DNA of 64,000 nucleotides from Comamonas badia DSM 17552 (lineage in GTDB: Bacteria; Pseudomonadota; Gammaproteobacteria; Burkholderiales; Burkholderiaceae_C). Position numbers and translations under genes: made by a program. Positions 11,871-20,166 of the stretch are shown piece after piece (the stretch's first letter is position 1; every line of letters begins with the position of its first letter). The notes under the pieces are model-generated. The model made no database searches, was not told the DNA's origin, and saw nothing but the letters and a program-made list of their open reading frames with translations. The stretch is from assembly GCF_000484635.1 (NCBI RefSeq), contig NZ_AXVM01000001.1, forward strand, positions 124,001-188,000, written 5' to 3'.

Positions 11871-12434
11871 ATGCTGCTCACCCAACTGCTTGCCCGCCAC
11901 CCCGAAGCCATCATCGACATCGTGCACGGCACGCCTGCCTGGGTCGGCGGCCTGCTTGCCGCTCTGCTGGCGCTCGGTTTCTCGGCCACCCGCGACCGCG
12001 ACATGCCCTTGGGCCGTCTCGTCCTCCTGCCCGTCGCCATGGCGGGACTGGCGCTGTGGGGCGTGCAGTCGGCCTTCGGCGGCACCGGGCACCTGGCCGC
12101 GCTGCTGGCGCTCTGGGCCATCTGCGCCGCCACGGTGCTGACCATGGGCGGCCGTCTGGCAGCGCCCCGTGGCACCCGCTGGAATGCCGCCACGCGCCAG
12201 GTGCATCTGCCGGGCGGCTGGGCAGCGATGGGGCTGATCCTGGCGGTGTTCCTGATGAAATACGGCATCGGCGTGCAGCTGGCGATGGAGCCGCCGCTGG
12301 CGCATGACGCAGGCTTCGCCGCTGCCGTGACCGCGCTGTATGGCCTGCTGTCGGGATTCTTCGCGGCCCGCACGCTCAGCGTGCTGCGGCTGGTGCGCGG
12401 CGCCTCCTCGGCCCTGCATGTGCAACAAGCCTGA
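11871..12434 (+). CDS. Multi-spanning membrane protein of unknown function (DUF6622-like)
   Basis: A 187-residue hydrophobic protein with about five predicted membrane helices (roughly residues 20-38, 50-66, 74-92, 118-138 and 145-170). It begins MLLTQLLARHPEAIIDIVHG and has a conserved-looking cytosolic turn RGTRWNAATRQVHLPGGW. I do not recognise a function. The N-terminal pattern resembles proteins annotated DUF6622 in Burkholderiales, but this is a weak recollection. It is followed after 14 bases by the 2TM-domain protein and then a GST gene on the same strand, so all are likely transcribed together. Confidence 0.7.
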   Translation: MLLTQLLARHPEAIIDIVHGTPAWVGGLLAALLALGFSATRDRDMPLGRLVLLPVAMAGLALWGVQSAFGGTGHLAALLALWAICAATVLTMGGRLAAPRGTRWNAATRQVHLPGGWAAMGLILAVFLMKYGIGVQLAMEPPLAHDAGFAAAVTALYGLLSGFFAARTLSVLRLVRGASSALHVQQA

Positions 12435-12448
12435 AAAGGAGTCTTTCC

Positions 12449-12742
12449 ATGGCGCCATCCAACTTCTCCGAAGACGATCGCATCGAACGCCTGGCGCGCA
12501 AGCGCGCCGGCGCCAAGCTGGGCTGGTATATGCATGCGCTGGTCTACCTCTGCGTCAACGCGGGCCTCGCACTGATCTCCTGGCAAAGCGGGCGCCCGTG
12601 GTTCCTCTTTCCGCTGGCCGGCTGGGGCCTGGGGCTGGCGATCCACGGGCTGGCCGTGTGGCTCGCCACCGGGGGCGGCGGCCTGCACGAGCGCCTGCTG
12701 CAGGCCGAGCGCGATAAGCTCCGCGACCGGCAACAAGGCTGA
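12449..12742 (+). CDS. Small 2TM-domain membrane protein
   Basis: A 97-residue protein with the 2TM-domain layout: a basic amphipathic N-terminus (DDRIERLARKRAGAKLGWYM), two membrane helices (about 28-50 and 54-74), and a charged C-terminal tail. In other bacteria this domain is found near or fused to LytS-like histidine kinases. Here a LytS/LytR pair starts 750 bases downstream on the same strand, which suggests but does not show a functional link. AAAAGGAG precedes ATG 12449. Confidence 0.78.
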   Translation: MAPSNFSEDDRIERLARKRAGAKLGWYMHALVYLCVNAGLALISWQSGRPWFLFPLAGWGLGLAIHGLAVWLATGGGGLHERLLQAERDKLRDRQQG

Positions 12743-12748
12743 GGCACC

Positions 12749-13408
12749 ATGATCACCGTCCACCACCTGAACCAATCGCGCTCGCAGCGCATCCTGTGGC
12801 TGCTCGAAGAACTCGGCCAGCCCTACGAAATCGTGCGCTACCTGCGCGATCCCAAGACCCTGCTGGCGCCGCCCGAGCTCAAACGCATCCATCCGCTGGG
12901 CAAGTCGCCGGTGGTGGTGGTCGATGGCGAGGTGCTCGCGGAATCGGGCGCCATCATCGAGACGCTGGCCGAACGCTTCGGCGCCAGGCGCCTCTCGCCG
13001 CCACCCGGCACGGCGGATTTCGCACGCTACCGCTACTGGCTGCACTACGCCGAGGGCTCGGCCATGCCGCCGCTGCTGCTCAAGCTGGTGTTCGACCGGG
13101 TCGCCAGCGCGCCCATGCCGTTCTTCGCCAAGCCCGTCGCCCGGGCCATCGCCGCCAAGGCGATGTCCAGCTTCGTCGGTCCGCAGATCACACTGCACCT
13201 GGCCTACATGGAAAGCGCGTTGGCACGGTGCGACTGGTTCGCCGGCGATGCCTTCAGCGCCGCCGACGTGCAGCTCAGCTATCCGCTGGAGGCGGCGCAG
13301 GCGCGTGCCGGTCTGAATGGCAGCGACCACCCGCACCTCGTCGCCTGGCTGACGCGCATCCGCGCACGGCCGGCCTACCAGCGCGCGCTGGCCCGCGAAG
13401 CGGCGTGA
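12749..13408 (+). CDS. Glutathione S-transferase family protein
   Basis: A 219-residue cytoplasmic protein with an N-terminal thioredoxin-like domain (ITVHHLNQSRSQRILWLLEE, with a Ser in the position expected to activate glutathione; the GSH-binding KSPVVVVDGEVLAESGAIIE follows) and an all-alpha C-terminal domain containing GDAFSAADVQLSYPLE, the conserved N-capping motif. The order of motifs and the length are standard for bacterial GSTs. The substrate is unknown. It starts 6 bases after the 2TM gene. A copy of the dispersed repeat fills the gap between this gene and the histidine kinase gene. Confidence 0.9.
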   Translation: MITVHHLNQSRSQRILWLLEELGQPYEIVRYLRDPKTLLAPPELKRIHPLGKSPVVVVDGEVLAESGAIIETLAERFGARRLSPPPGTADFARYRYWLHYAEGSAMPPLLLKLVFDRVASAPMPFFAKPVARAIAAKAMSSFVGPQITLHLAYMESALARCDWFAGDAFSAADVQLSYPLEAAQARAGLNGSDHPHLVAWLTRIRARPAYQRALAREAA

Positions 13409-13430
13409 TGCGGCTGGGCATGTTCCAATG

Positions 13431-13482
13431 ATCAAATTCAGCTCTGGCGCTTGATGGTAAAGCGCTGCAAGCTATCTTTCAA
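13431..13482. repeat. Dispersed ~55-bp Comamonadaceae-type repeat, copy 2
   Basis: An AT-rich end (atcaaattca), then gctctggcgcttgatggt, aaagcgctgcaagctatc, and a second AT-rich end. The gcgc...gcgc core and the agctatc end are shared with the other copies. It lies in the gap between the GST and histidine kinase genes. Confidence 0.75.
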
Positions 13483-13495
13483 GTAGCCCATTGCG

Positions 13496-14560
13496 ATGCG
13501 GATCATCTGGCTCGACGCGCTGCGCCACGGCCTGCAGGTGCTCGCCTTCTGCTGCGTGGTCGCGGTCTTCACCACCCTGGTCTGGCCCAGCGGCGGCTAC
13601 CCGCGCCAGCTGGTCTATTCGGTGTGCATCGGCGGCCTGACCTGGCTGGTGATCGAATTCGGCCGCCTGCTGGTGCCGCGCGAGCATTGCCATCGCAACC
13701 CGGAGCGCCAAGGCCACGGCTGGCCCCGGGGCTGGCGCGGGCTGCTGCTGACGGCCATCGGCATCACCGTGGGCTTTTTTGCCGGCACGCGGCTGGCGGC
13801 CTGGCTGCTGGGCGACACCGCCCACATGCCGCAGCGCGATCTGCGCATGGCGCTGGTGGTGACGATTGCCGCTGGCGTGGTCGCCAGCTTCTACTTCCAC
13901 ACGCGGGGCCGCCAGGCGGCGCTGCAGGCGCACATTGCCAGCGCCGAGCGCGATGCCGCCCTGGCGCGCCTGATGCTGCTGCAAAGCCAGCTCGAACCGC
14001 ACATGCTGTTCAACACCCTGGCCAATCTGCGCGTGCTGATCGGCCTGGACCCCGCCGCCGCGCAGCAGATGCTGGACCGCCTGGGCGACTACCTGCGCGC
14101 CACGCTGGGCGGTTCGCGCGCGGCCCTGCATCCGCTGGCTGACGAGTTCGAGCGCCTGCGCGACTATCTGGAACTGATCGCGGTGCGCATGGGGCCGCGC
14201 CTGGCCTGGCGGCTCGATCTGCCCGACGCGCTGCGCAGCGCGAAGCTGCCGCCGCTGCTGCTGCAGCCGCTGGTGGAAAACGCCATCCGCCACGGGCTGG
14301 AGCCCGAGGTGGCGGGTGGCAGCGTGCAGGTGAGCGCGCGCACCACGGCAGACGGTAGCCGGTTGGCGCTGCAGGTGCGCAATAGCGGCACGCCGCTGAC
14401 CACGCCCCTGCCGCAGACGGATGCCCGGCTGGGCCGCTCCTTTGGCCTGGCGCAGGTACGCGAGCGCCTGCAGACACTCTACGGCGACCAGGCCACCTTT
14501 GAATTGATAGCTGACAGCGCAGGCCAGACTTGCGCCAACATCGTTATTCCCCTGCAATGA
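13496..14560 (+). CDS. LytS/AlgZ-type sensor histidine kinase
   Basis: A 354-residue membrane histidine kinase of the His_kinase (LytS/YehU) class. There are four N-terminal membrane helices (about 12-30, 37-56, 80-104 and 116-136) and no periplasmic sensing domain of note. The H-box is QLEPHMLFNTLANLRVLIGL with the phospho-accepting His169, followed by the N-box LLQPLVENAIRHGLEPEVAG and a G-box-like SFGLAQVRERLQTLYG. Its TGA overlaps the response regulator's ATG by four bases (ATGA), so the two form one translational unit. The last 20 residues are partly encoded by a repeat-like stretch (14500-14537). The stimulus is unknown. Confidence 0.92.
   Translation: MRIIWLDALRHGLQVLAFCCVVAVFTTLVWPSGGYPRQLVYSVCIGGLTWLVIEFGRLLVPREHCHRNPERQGHGWPRGWRGLLLTAIGITVGFFAGTRLAAWLLGDTAHMPQRDLRMALVVTIAAGVVASFYFHTRGRQAALQAHIASAERDAALARLMLLQSQLEPHMLFNTLANLRVLIGLDPAAAQQMLDRLGDYLRATLGGSRAALHPLADEFERLRDYLELIAVRMGPRLAWRLDLPDALRSAKLPPLLLQPLVENAIRHGLEPEVAGGSVQVSARTTADGSRLALQVRNSGTPLTTPLPQTDARLGRSFGLAQVRERLQTLYGDQATFELIADSAGQTCANIVIPLQ
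14500..14537. repeat. Partial copy of the dispersed repeat inside a coding sequence
   Basis: The stretch ttgaattgatagctgacagc followed by gcaggccagacttgcgcc resembles one half of the dispersed repeat and encodes residues 335-348 of the histidine kinase. The similarity is shorter than in the other copies, so this may be chance. Confidence 0.4.
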
Positions 14561-15366
14561 CCGCACCGCGCGCCCTGATTGCCGAAGACGAACCGCTGCT
14601 GGCCCAGGCGCTGCGGCAGGCACTGGCCGAGGCCTGGCCCGAGCTGGTGATCGTCGCCACCGTGGGCGACGGCTTCTCGGCCGCGCGCGAAGCGCTGGCG
14701 CTGCGGCCCGAGGTGCTGTTCTTCGACATCCGCATGCCCGGCCAGAGCGGGCTCGATGCCGCAGCCGAGCTGTTCGATGCCTGGCCGCGGGAATCGCCGC
14801 TGCCGCTGCTGGTCTTCACCACCGCCTACGACCAGTACGCGGTGCAGGCCTTCGAGGCGCAGGCGGTGGATTACCTGCTCAAGCCGATCCAGCACGCCAG
14901 ACTGGAAAAATCCATACAAAAACTACGTCAAACGCTTGCTGCAAAAGCGCCGGCAGCTATTGATGATGAAGCAACCCTGCAGCGCTTGCGCCAACTGCTG
15001 GCGGTGCCCGGGCTTGCCGCTGGCGCAGGCGGTACGCCGCCGCGCCTGGCGGTGCTGCAGGCGAGCAGCGGTTCGACCATCCGCATGGTGCCGGTGGCCG
15101 AGGTGCTGTACTTCGAGGCCGCGGACAAATACGTGCGCGTGCTCACCGCCACGCACGAATACCTGATCCGCACGCCGCTCAAGGAACTGGCGGCGCAGCT
15201 CGATCCGCAGGAATTCTGGCAGGTACACCGCGGCACGCTGGTGCGCATCGGCGGTGTCGAAGCCGCCCACCGTGACGAAGCCGGCCGGCTGTTCCTGCAG
15301 CTGCGCGAGCGCCCCGAGCGCCTGGCCGTCAGCCGTCTGTACGCGCCGCTGTTCAAGGCCATGTAA
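14557..15366 (+). CDS. LytTR-family response regulator
   Basis: A 269-residue transcription factor partnered with the preceding kinase. Residues 1-115 are a receiver domain (acidic pair EDE at 10-12, phospho-acceptor Asp57 in LFFDIRMPG, Thr in FTTAYDQYA, Lys109 in YLLKPIQ). Residues about 165-265 are the LytTR DNA-binding domain (EVLYFEAADKYVRVLTATHE, LIRTPLKELAAQL, FWQVHRGTLVRIGGVE). The linker, residues 118-137, is encoded by a copy of the dispersed repeat (14908-14967). ATG 14557 overlaps the kinase stop. The layout is that of the AlgR/LytR class. Targets are unknown. Confidence 0.93.
   Translation: MTAPRALIAEDEPLLAQALRQALAEAWPELVIVATVGDGFSAAREALALRPEVLFFDIRMPGQSGLDAAAELFDAWPRESPLPLLVFTTAYDQYAVQAFEAQAVDYLLKPIQHARLEKSIQKLRQTLAAKAPAAIDDEATLQRLRQLLAVPGLAAGAGGTPPRLAVLQASSGSTIRMVPVAEVLYFEAADKYVRVLTATHEYLIRTPLKELAAQLDPQEFWQVHRGTLVRIGGVEAAHRDEAGRLFLQLRERPERLAVSRLYAPLFKAM
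14908..14967. repeat. Dispersed repeat, copy 3, in frame within a response regulator gene
   Basis: An AT-rich end (aaaaatccatacaaaaacta), then cgtcaaacgcttgctgcaaa, agcgccggcagctattgatg. The core gcgctt...aagcgc spacing and the agctat end match the family. It encodes the interdomain linker KSIQKLRQTLAAKAPAAIDD. Confidence 0.7.
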
Positions 15367-15421
15367 ACGGGTAGCGCGCGCGACAGGCGGCGCGCGGCAA
15401 AACGCGCTAGTCTCGCCACCC

Positions 15422-16684
15422 ATGCCTTCCACGCCAAGTGCCACCAGCGCCAGCCCCGCCCCCTCTCTCGCCCCCCGGGCTGCGCTGTGGATGCTGCTGG
15501 CGCTGATCGCCGCGTTCAACATGAGCCAGGCCTTTCGCACCCTGGGGGCGATCATGGCGCCACCGCTGCAGGCCGCCTTCGGCCTCACGCCCAGGCAGCT
15601 CGGCCTGTTCTCCGGCGCCTACCACTTTGCCTTCGGCGCGATGCAGCTCTTCATGGGCATCTCCATAGACCTGTATGGCATACGCCGCACGGTGCTGGCG
15701 ACGTTTCCCCTGGCACTGGTGGGCGCGGTGCTCTCGGCGATGGCGCCCGGCGCCACGCCGCTGGTGCTGGCGCAGGTGCTGATAGGGCTGGGCTGCGCGC
15801 CCACTTTCCTGGTCTGCACCGTGTTCATCGCGCGGCACTTCGCGCCGCAGCGCTTCGCCGCCATTTCGGGCATGACGATCGCGCTCGGCTCCACGGGCAT
15901 GCTGCTCACCGGCACGCCGCTGGCGTGGGTCATCGAGCACGGCTCCTGGCGCAACGGCTTCTGGGTGCTGGCCGTGCTGGGGCTGCTGGCCTGGCTGTGG
16001 ATCTGGCGCGCGCTGCACGAACCCGCGCGGCGCCCCGCGGCGCACGGCGGCGAGCGCGAATCCGCCGCGCAGGCGATGCGCCGCTTTGCCGCGCTGTTCG
16101 CCCTGCCGCACACCTGGGGCATCGTGGTGCTGGGCAGCACCACCTATGCCGCGGTCATCACGCTGCGCGGTCTGTGGATGGGGCCGATGCTGACCGAGCG
16201 CCACGGCTATTCGCTGGTGCAAAGCGGCAACGCGGCGCTGGCGCTGTCACTCATCCTGCTGGTCGGCCCGGTGCTGTTCGGCCGCCTGGACCCGGGACCC
16301 GCCACGCGCCGGCGCTGGCTGACAGGCTGGACGCTAGTGCTGGCGGCCCTGTTCAGCCTGCTGGCCTTTGCGCGCTGGGCCTGGCTGGACGTGGCCTGCA
16401 TGATGACCATCGGCCTCGCATCAGGCTACATCGTGCTGCAGTACGCGGATGTCCGCAATGCCTACCCGGCAGCCATCACCGGGCGCGCGATGGCGGCATT
16501 CACGATGGCGATGTTCATGGGCGTGGCGGTGATGCAATGGGCCACCGGGCTGATCGCCAGCGCCGCCAGCCAGGCCGGGCTGGAGCCCTACGCGGTGGTG
16601 ATGGCCAGCATCGCCGGCTGGCTGGCGCTGTCGGCGATCGCTTTCGCGCTGCTGCCCCAGCCACCGGGCGTACAGCAGCAGTAG
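15422..16684 (+). CDS. MFS transporter
   Basis: A 420-residue inner-membrane transporter of the major facilitator superfamily with twelve predicted helices. The N-terminal half has the substrate-cavity segment NMSQAFRTLGAIMAPPLQAA and the loop 2-3 motif GISIDLYGIRRTVLA (a GxxxDxxGxRR variant). The C-terminal half repeats the fold (LFGRLDPGPATRRR in the equivalent loop). ATG 15422 opens with a 20-residue Ser/Pro/Ala-rich cytosolic tail. It follows the two-component pair by 55 bases on the same strand and converges on rbgA. The substrate cannot be told from the sequence. Confidence 0.88.
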   Translation: MPSTPSATSASPAPSLAPRAALWMLLALIAAFNMSQAFRTLGAIMAPPLQAAFGLTPRQLGLFSGAYHFAFGAMQLFMGISIDLYGIRRTVLATFPLALVGAVLSAMAPGATPLVLAQVLIGLGCAPTFLVCTVFIARHFAPQRFAAISGMTIALGSTGMLLTGTPLAWVIEHGSWRNGFWVLAVLGLLAWLWIWRALHEPARRPAAHGGERESAAQAMRRFAALFALPHTWGIVVLGSTTYAAVITLRGLWMGPMLTERHGYSLVQSGNAALALSLILLVGPVLFGRLDPGPATRRRWLTGWTLVLAALFSLLAFARWAWLDVACMMTIGLASGYIVLQYADVRNAYPAAITGRAMAAFTMAMFMGVAVMQWATGLIASAASQAGLEPYAVVMASIAGWLALSAIAFALLPQPPGVQQQ

Positions 16685-16757
16685 CGCCGGCCGGCTGTGC
16701 CGCGGCAGCGGCGGCAAGCGATGCCAAAGGCGACGCCGCATGCGCGCCCCGGTCCGT

Positions 16758-17693
16758 TCACCGCGTTCGCTTGCGCCCCTCGTGCGCCGCCTTGCGCCGG
16801 GCGGCACGCTCCGCATCCTTGGCCTGGCCCGCGGCCAGCCACAGCGCATATTCCCCGGGCGTTTCCAGCGTGGTGCGTCCCATGCTGCCGCCGCGAAAAT
16901 CGGTCAGCACGATCTCTGCCGCCTTCTGCCAGTCCAGCCGCCCGCCCGCCATCAGCGCACCGCGCCTGCGCGCGATCAGCTCCAGCAGCGCGTCGTCGTG
17001 GGTTTCTCTCAATTCGATAGCTGTCAGCGCAATGTCGTAGCGCGCTGCAAGCTCTTTTGAATAATGAATTTTGAGGTAAGCCAGTAGATCGAGCACCACC
17101 TCCTGCTCGTCGTAGGCATTGCGGCCCACGGCGCCGCTGGCGGCCAGGCGCACGCCGCTTTCGGGCACGATGATGCGCGGCCAGAGCATGCCGGGCGTGT
17201 CCCAGAGGTAAAAATCATCGTCGAGCACGATGCGCTGCTCCTGCCGGGTCACGCCTGCCTCATCCCCGGTCTTGGCCTGGCTCTTGCGGCTGAGCGTATT
17301 GATGAGCGTGGACTTGCCGACGTTGGGCACGCCGACGATCAGCACGCGCATGGGGCGCGAGAGCCCCCGGCGCAGCGGCGCCAGTTCACGGCAGGCATCG
17401 ACCAGGCGGCGCGCCGGAGCGCGCTCGGAGGCATCGAGCGCTATGGAGCGCGTATCGGCCTGCGCGCCATACCAGGCCAGCCAGGCATCGGTGCGCACCG
17501 GGTCGGCCAGATCCTGCTTGTTGAGCACCTTGAGCGTGGGCCGGTGGCCCGCCAGCTCGGCCAGCAGCGGGTTGCTGCTGGAGCCGGGCAGGCGCGCGTC
17601 CAGCAGTTCGATCACCACGTCTATGCTTTTCACGCGCTCGGCGATCGCCTGGCGCGTCAGGTGCATGTGGCCGGGAAACCATTGAATGGCCAT
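16758..17693 (-). CDS. ylqF: Ribosome biogenesis GTPase YlqF/RbgA
   Basis: RbgA is a circularly permuted GTPase acting late in 50S subunit assembly. The 311-residue product shows the permuted order: G4 NKQD first (residues 58-61), then G1 GVPNVGKST (121-129) and G3 DTPG (165-168). The N-terminal WFPGHMHLTRQAI is diagnostic. Start ATG 17693. The C-terminal domain (about 200-290) contains residues 207-228 (LKIHYSKELAARYDIALTAI and the next two), encoded by a copy of the dispersed repeat. It is divergent from the ThDP enzyme gene. The last 15 residues are strongly basic. Confidence 0.94.
   Translation of the reverse strand: MAIQWFPGHMHLTRQAIAERVKSIDVVIELLDARLPGSSSNPLLAELAGHRPTLKVLNKQDLADPVRTDAWLAWYGAQADTRSIALDASERAPARRLVDACRELAPLRRGLSRPMRVLIVGVPNVGKSTLINTLSRKSQAKTGDEAGVTRQEQRIVLDDDFYLWDTPGMLWPRIIVPESGVRLAASGAVGRNAYDEQEVVLDLLAYLKIHYSKELAARYDIALTAIELRETHDDALLELIARRRGALMAGGRLDWQKAAEIVLTDFRGGSMGRTTLETPGEYALWLAAGQAKDAERAARRKAAHEGRKRTR
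17012..17075. repeat. Dispersed repeat, copy 4, in frame within the RbgA gene
   Basis: Reads tctcaattcgatagctgtca, gcgcaatgtcgtagcgcgct, gcaagctcttttgaataatg. The gatagctgtcagcgc end is the family signature, with an AT-rich second end. The open reading frame of RbgA runs through it without interruption. Confidence 0.75.
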
Positions 17694-17774
17694 GGGGCGA
17701 ATCTCTCTCGGGTGCAGGGCGGAAAACGCCCAAGGATAATGGCTGCGTCCCACCGCACAGACAGGAGCGCCGCG

Positions 17775-19475
17775 ATGCCTGCACCCCAAACCCTTCCCGC
17801 ACGCACCGGCGCGCAGCTGCTGGTCGATCAGCTGGCACTGCAGGGCGTGCAGCAGCTTTTCTGCGTGCCCGGCGAGAGCTATCTGGCGGTGCTCGATGCC
17901 CTGCACGACGCGCGCATCGCCGTCACCGTCTGCCGCCAGGAAGGCGGCGCGGCGATGATGGCCGAGGCCCAGGGCAAGCTCACCGGCCACCCCGGCATCT
18001 GCTTCGTCACGCGCGGCCCCGGCATCGCCAACGCGATGGCCGGCATCCACATCGCGCAGCAGGATTCCACCCCGCTCATCGTCTTCGTCGGCCAGGTGGC
18101 GCGGGGCGTGCTGCACCGCGAGGCCTTCCAGGAAGTGGACTACGGCGCGGTGTTCGGCAGCATCGCCAAATGGGTGGTACAGATCGACGACGCGCGCCGC
18201 ATCCCCGAGCTGGTGGCGCGCGCCTTTCACATGGCGGTGAACGGGCGGCCCGGCCCGGTGGTCGTGGCGCTGCCCGAGGATATGTTGACCGACACGGCAT
18301 CCGCCCCCGATGCGCGGCCCGCCACCGTCGTGGAGACGGCACCGGGTGCATCGGCAATCCAGGCACTGGCAGACCTTCTGGCGGCTGCGCAGCGCCCCAT
18401 GGTAATTGCGGGCGGTAGCCGCTGGTCAGAACAGGCGGTGGCCGATCTGGGCGCGTTTGCGCAGCGCTGGCAACTGCCCATCGTCACCGCCTTCCGCCGC
18501 CAGACCCTGTGCCCGGCCGACCACCCCTGCGCCGCAGGCGACCTGGGCCTGGGCGCCAACCCCGCGCTGCTTGCGCGCCTGCGCGGCGCCGATCTGGTGC
18601 TGGCGCTGGGCACGCGCCTGGGCGACGTGCCCTCGCAGGGCTACACGCTCTGGCAGATTCCGACGCCCGCGCAGACCCTGATCCACGTCCACGCCGACGC
18701 CGAAGAACTCGGGCAGGTGTACCAGCCGCGCCTTGCCATCCATGCCACGCCCCGGCCCCTAGCCGCCGCGCTGGCCGCCCTGCCCGCCCCCAGTGCCACG
18801 CCCTGGGCCGAATACACCCGCGCGGCGCACGCAGACTTCCTTGCCTGGACCGACCCCGCGCCCAACCGCATCCCGGGCGCTCTGCAGATGGGCGCGGTGA
18901 TGCAGCACCTGCGCGCCGCACTGCCCGCGGACACCATCGTCTGCAGCGGCGCGGGCAATTTCACGATCTGGGTACACCGCTTCTGGCCTTTCAGCGCCTG
19001 GGCCAGCCAGCTCGCGCCGGTCAGCGGCTCGATGGGCTACGGCCTGCCGGCCGCCGTCGGCGCCAAGCGCCTGTGGCCAGACCGCGAGGTGATCGCCTTC
19101 GCGGGCGACGGCGACTTTCTGATGCACGGCCAGGAATTCGCCACCGCCGTGCAGTACGGCCTGCCCATCGTCGTCATCCTGCTGGACAACGGCATGTACG
19201 GCACCATCCGCATGCACCAGGAGCGCCACTACCCCGGCCGCGTCAGCGCCACCGATCTGAAAAATCCGGATTTTTGCGCCTACGCCTTCGCCTTTGGCGG
19301 GCATGGGGAACGGGTGGAACGCACCGAGGAATTCGCCCCCGCCCTGGCGCGCGCCCGGGCCAGCGGCAAACCCGCGCTGCTCCACTGCCTGATCGACCCG
19401 CAGGCGATCACGCCGACGGCGACGATGGATGGATTGCGCCAAAAGGCTCAGCAGGCCGGCACTTCCCTGGAATAA
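17775..19475 (+). CDS. Thiamine-diphosphate-dependent enzyme (acetolactate synthase large-subunit-like)
   Basis: A 566-residue cytoplasmic enzyme with the three-domain ThDP fold: N-terminal Pyr domain with the cofactor-activating Glu in VCRQEGGAAMMAEAQGK, a central domain, and the C-terminal PP domain with the metal/ThDP motif GDGDFLMHGQEFATAVQYGL...LLDNGMYGT. ACAGGAGCG precedes ATG 17775. No small regulatory ilvH-like subunit is nearby, so a role other than branched-chain amino-acid synthesis is likely (a 2-oxoacid decarboxylase or carboligase). The gene overlaps the 3' end of the opposing Rieske gene by 28 bases. The substrate is undetermined. Confidence 0.88.
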   Translation: MPAPQTLPARTGAQLLVDQLALQGVQQLFCVPGESYLAVLDALHDARIAVTVCRQEGGAAMMAEAQGKLTGHPGICFVTRGPGIANAMAGIHIAQQDSTPLIVFVGQVARGVLHREAFQEVDYGAVFGSIAKWVVQIDDARRIPELVARAFHMAVNGRPGPVVVALPEDMLTDTASAPDARPATVVETAPGASAIQALADLLAAAQRPMVIAGGSRWSEQAVADLGAFAQRWQLPIVTAFRRQTLCPADHPCAAGDLGLGANPALLARLRGADLVLALGTRLGDVPSQGYTLWQIPTPAQTLIHVHADAEELGQVYQPRLAIHATPRPLAAALAALPAPSATPWAEYTRAAHADFLAWTDPAPNRIPGALQMGAVMQHLRAALPADTIVCSGAGNFTIWVHRFWPFSAWASQLAPVSGSMGYGLPAAVGAKRLWPDREVIAFAGDGDFLMHGQEFATAVQYGLPIVVILLDNGMYGTIRMHQERHYPGRVSATDLKNPDFCAYAFAFGGHGERVERTEEFAPALARARASGKPALLHCLIDPQAITPTATMDGLRQKAQQAGTSLE

Positions 19476-20140
19476 GCGCTCAGCGGCACCGCCACCGCGC
19501 TGCCCTCCACTTCCTGGCGGTAGACGCCGGGGCCGTACTGCTCGATCAGATCGCCCTTGAAGGTCTGGAAGAAGCGTTCGAAGAACTTGCGCCCCACCGT
19601 GCCGGTGGCCGTCAGGTGGTCGGTGGCCGGATCCCAGGCCAGGCGTACCGGCATCAGCGGGTTCTGCGTCGGCCCCGTCACGCGCGCGCCACCCTGGGCA
19701 GGGTCGTACACGCTGCCATGGGCGCAGCAGACGATGCGGCCCGGGCCGCCGCCCAGTTCGCTGCCCGCGGCGGCGTAGCGCAGATAGCTGGCCGCCGGGG
19801 TCGGATAGCTGAGCTGGTGGGTACAGATCGCGACAAAAGCCACGAAGTTGCCCTTCGGCCCCACCCCTTCCGGGTTGGTGTAGTCACCATCATCGGGCGA
19901 CTGCAGGCTTTGCGTGCTGGCCTTGCGCTCACCCAGGTTGATCAGATAGCAGGGAATGCCCTTGAGCGGGTAGGCAAACACCAGGGCTTCCTGCGTGCCC
20001 ACTTCCGAGGCCTTGAGCGGCGCGCCATCGGGATGGACCAGCTTGATGTGCGCGTAGTCTTGCACCGGGCCGGCCCAGACGGACAGGCCCTGCGCCAGCA
20101 AGGCGCCGGTGCATGCCTGGGTAAAGCAGCGACGATCCAT
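19448..20140 (-). CDS. Tat-exported Rieske [2Fe-2S] protein
   Basis: A 230-residue periplasmic electron-transfer protein. The N-terminus MDRRCFTQACTGALLAQGLS carries a twin-arginine pair and hydrophobic segment. The Rieske ligands are C106-T-H108 and C138-C-A-H141 (CTHQLS ... CCAHGS). The two extra cysteines that form a disulfide in bc1-type Rieske proteins are replaced by Ser111 and Ala140, as in Rieske ferredoxin-like clusters. It lies 66 bases downstream of the flavocytochrome-type sulfide dehydrogenase flavoprotein on the same strand, with a hairpin between. I infer that it accepts electrons from that flavoprotein, which has no diheme subunit encoded here. It does not resemble a complete bc1 Rieske subunit, since no cytochrome b gene is near. 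Confidence 0.85.
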   Translation of the reverse strand: MDRRCFTQACTGALLAQGLSVWAGPVQDYAHIKLVHPDGAPLKASEVGTQEALVFAYPLKGIPCYLINLGERKASTQSLQSPDDGDYTNPEGVGPKGNFVAFVAICTHQLSYPTPAASYLRYAAAGSELGGGPGRIVCCAHGSVYDPAQGGARVTGPTQNPLMPVRLAWDPATDHLTATGTVGRKFFERFFQTFKGDLIEQYGPGVYRQEVEGSAVAVPLSAYSREVPAC

Positions 20141-20166
20141 AAGAATTTCCTTATATTAAAAGCCGG

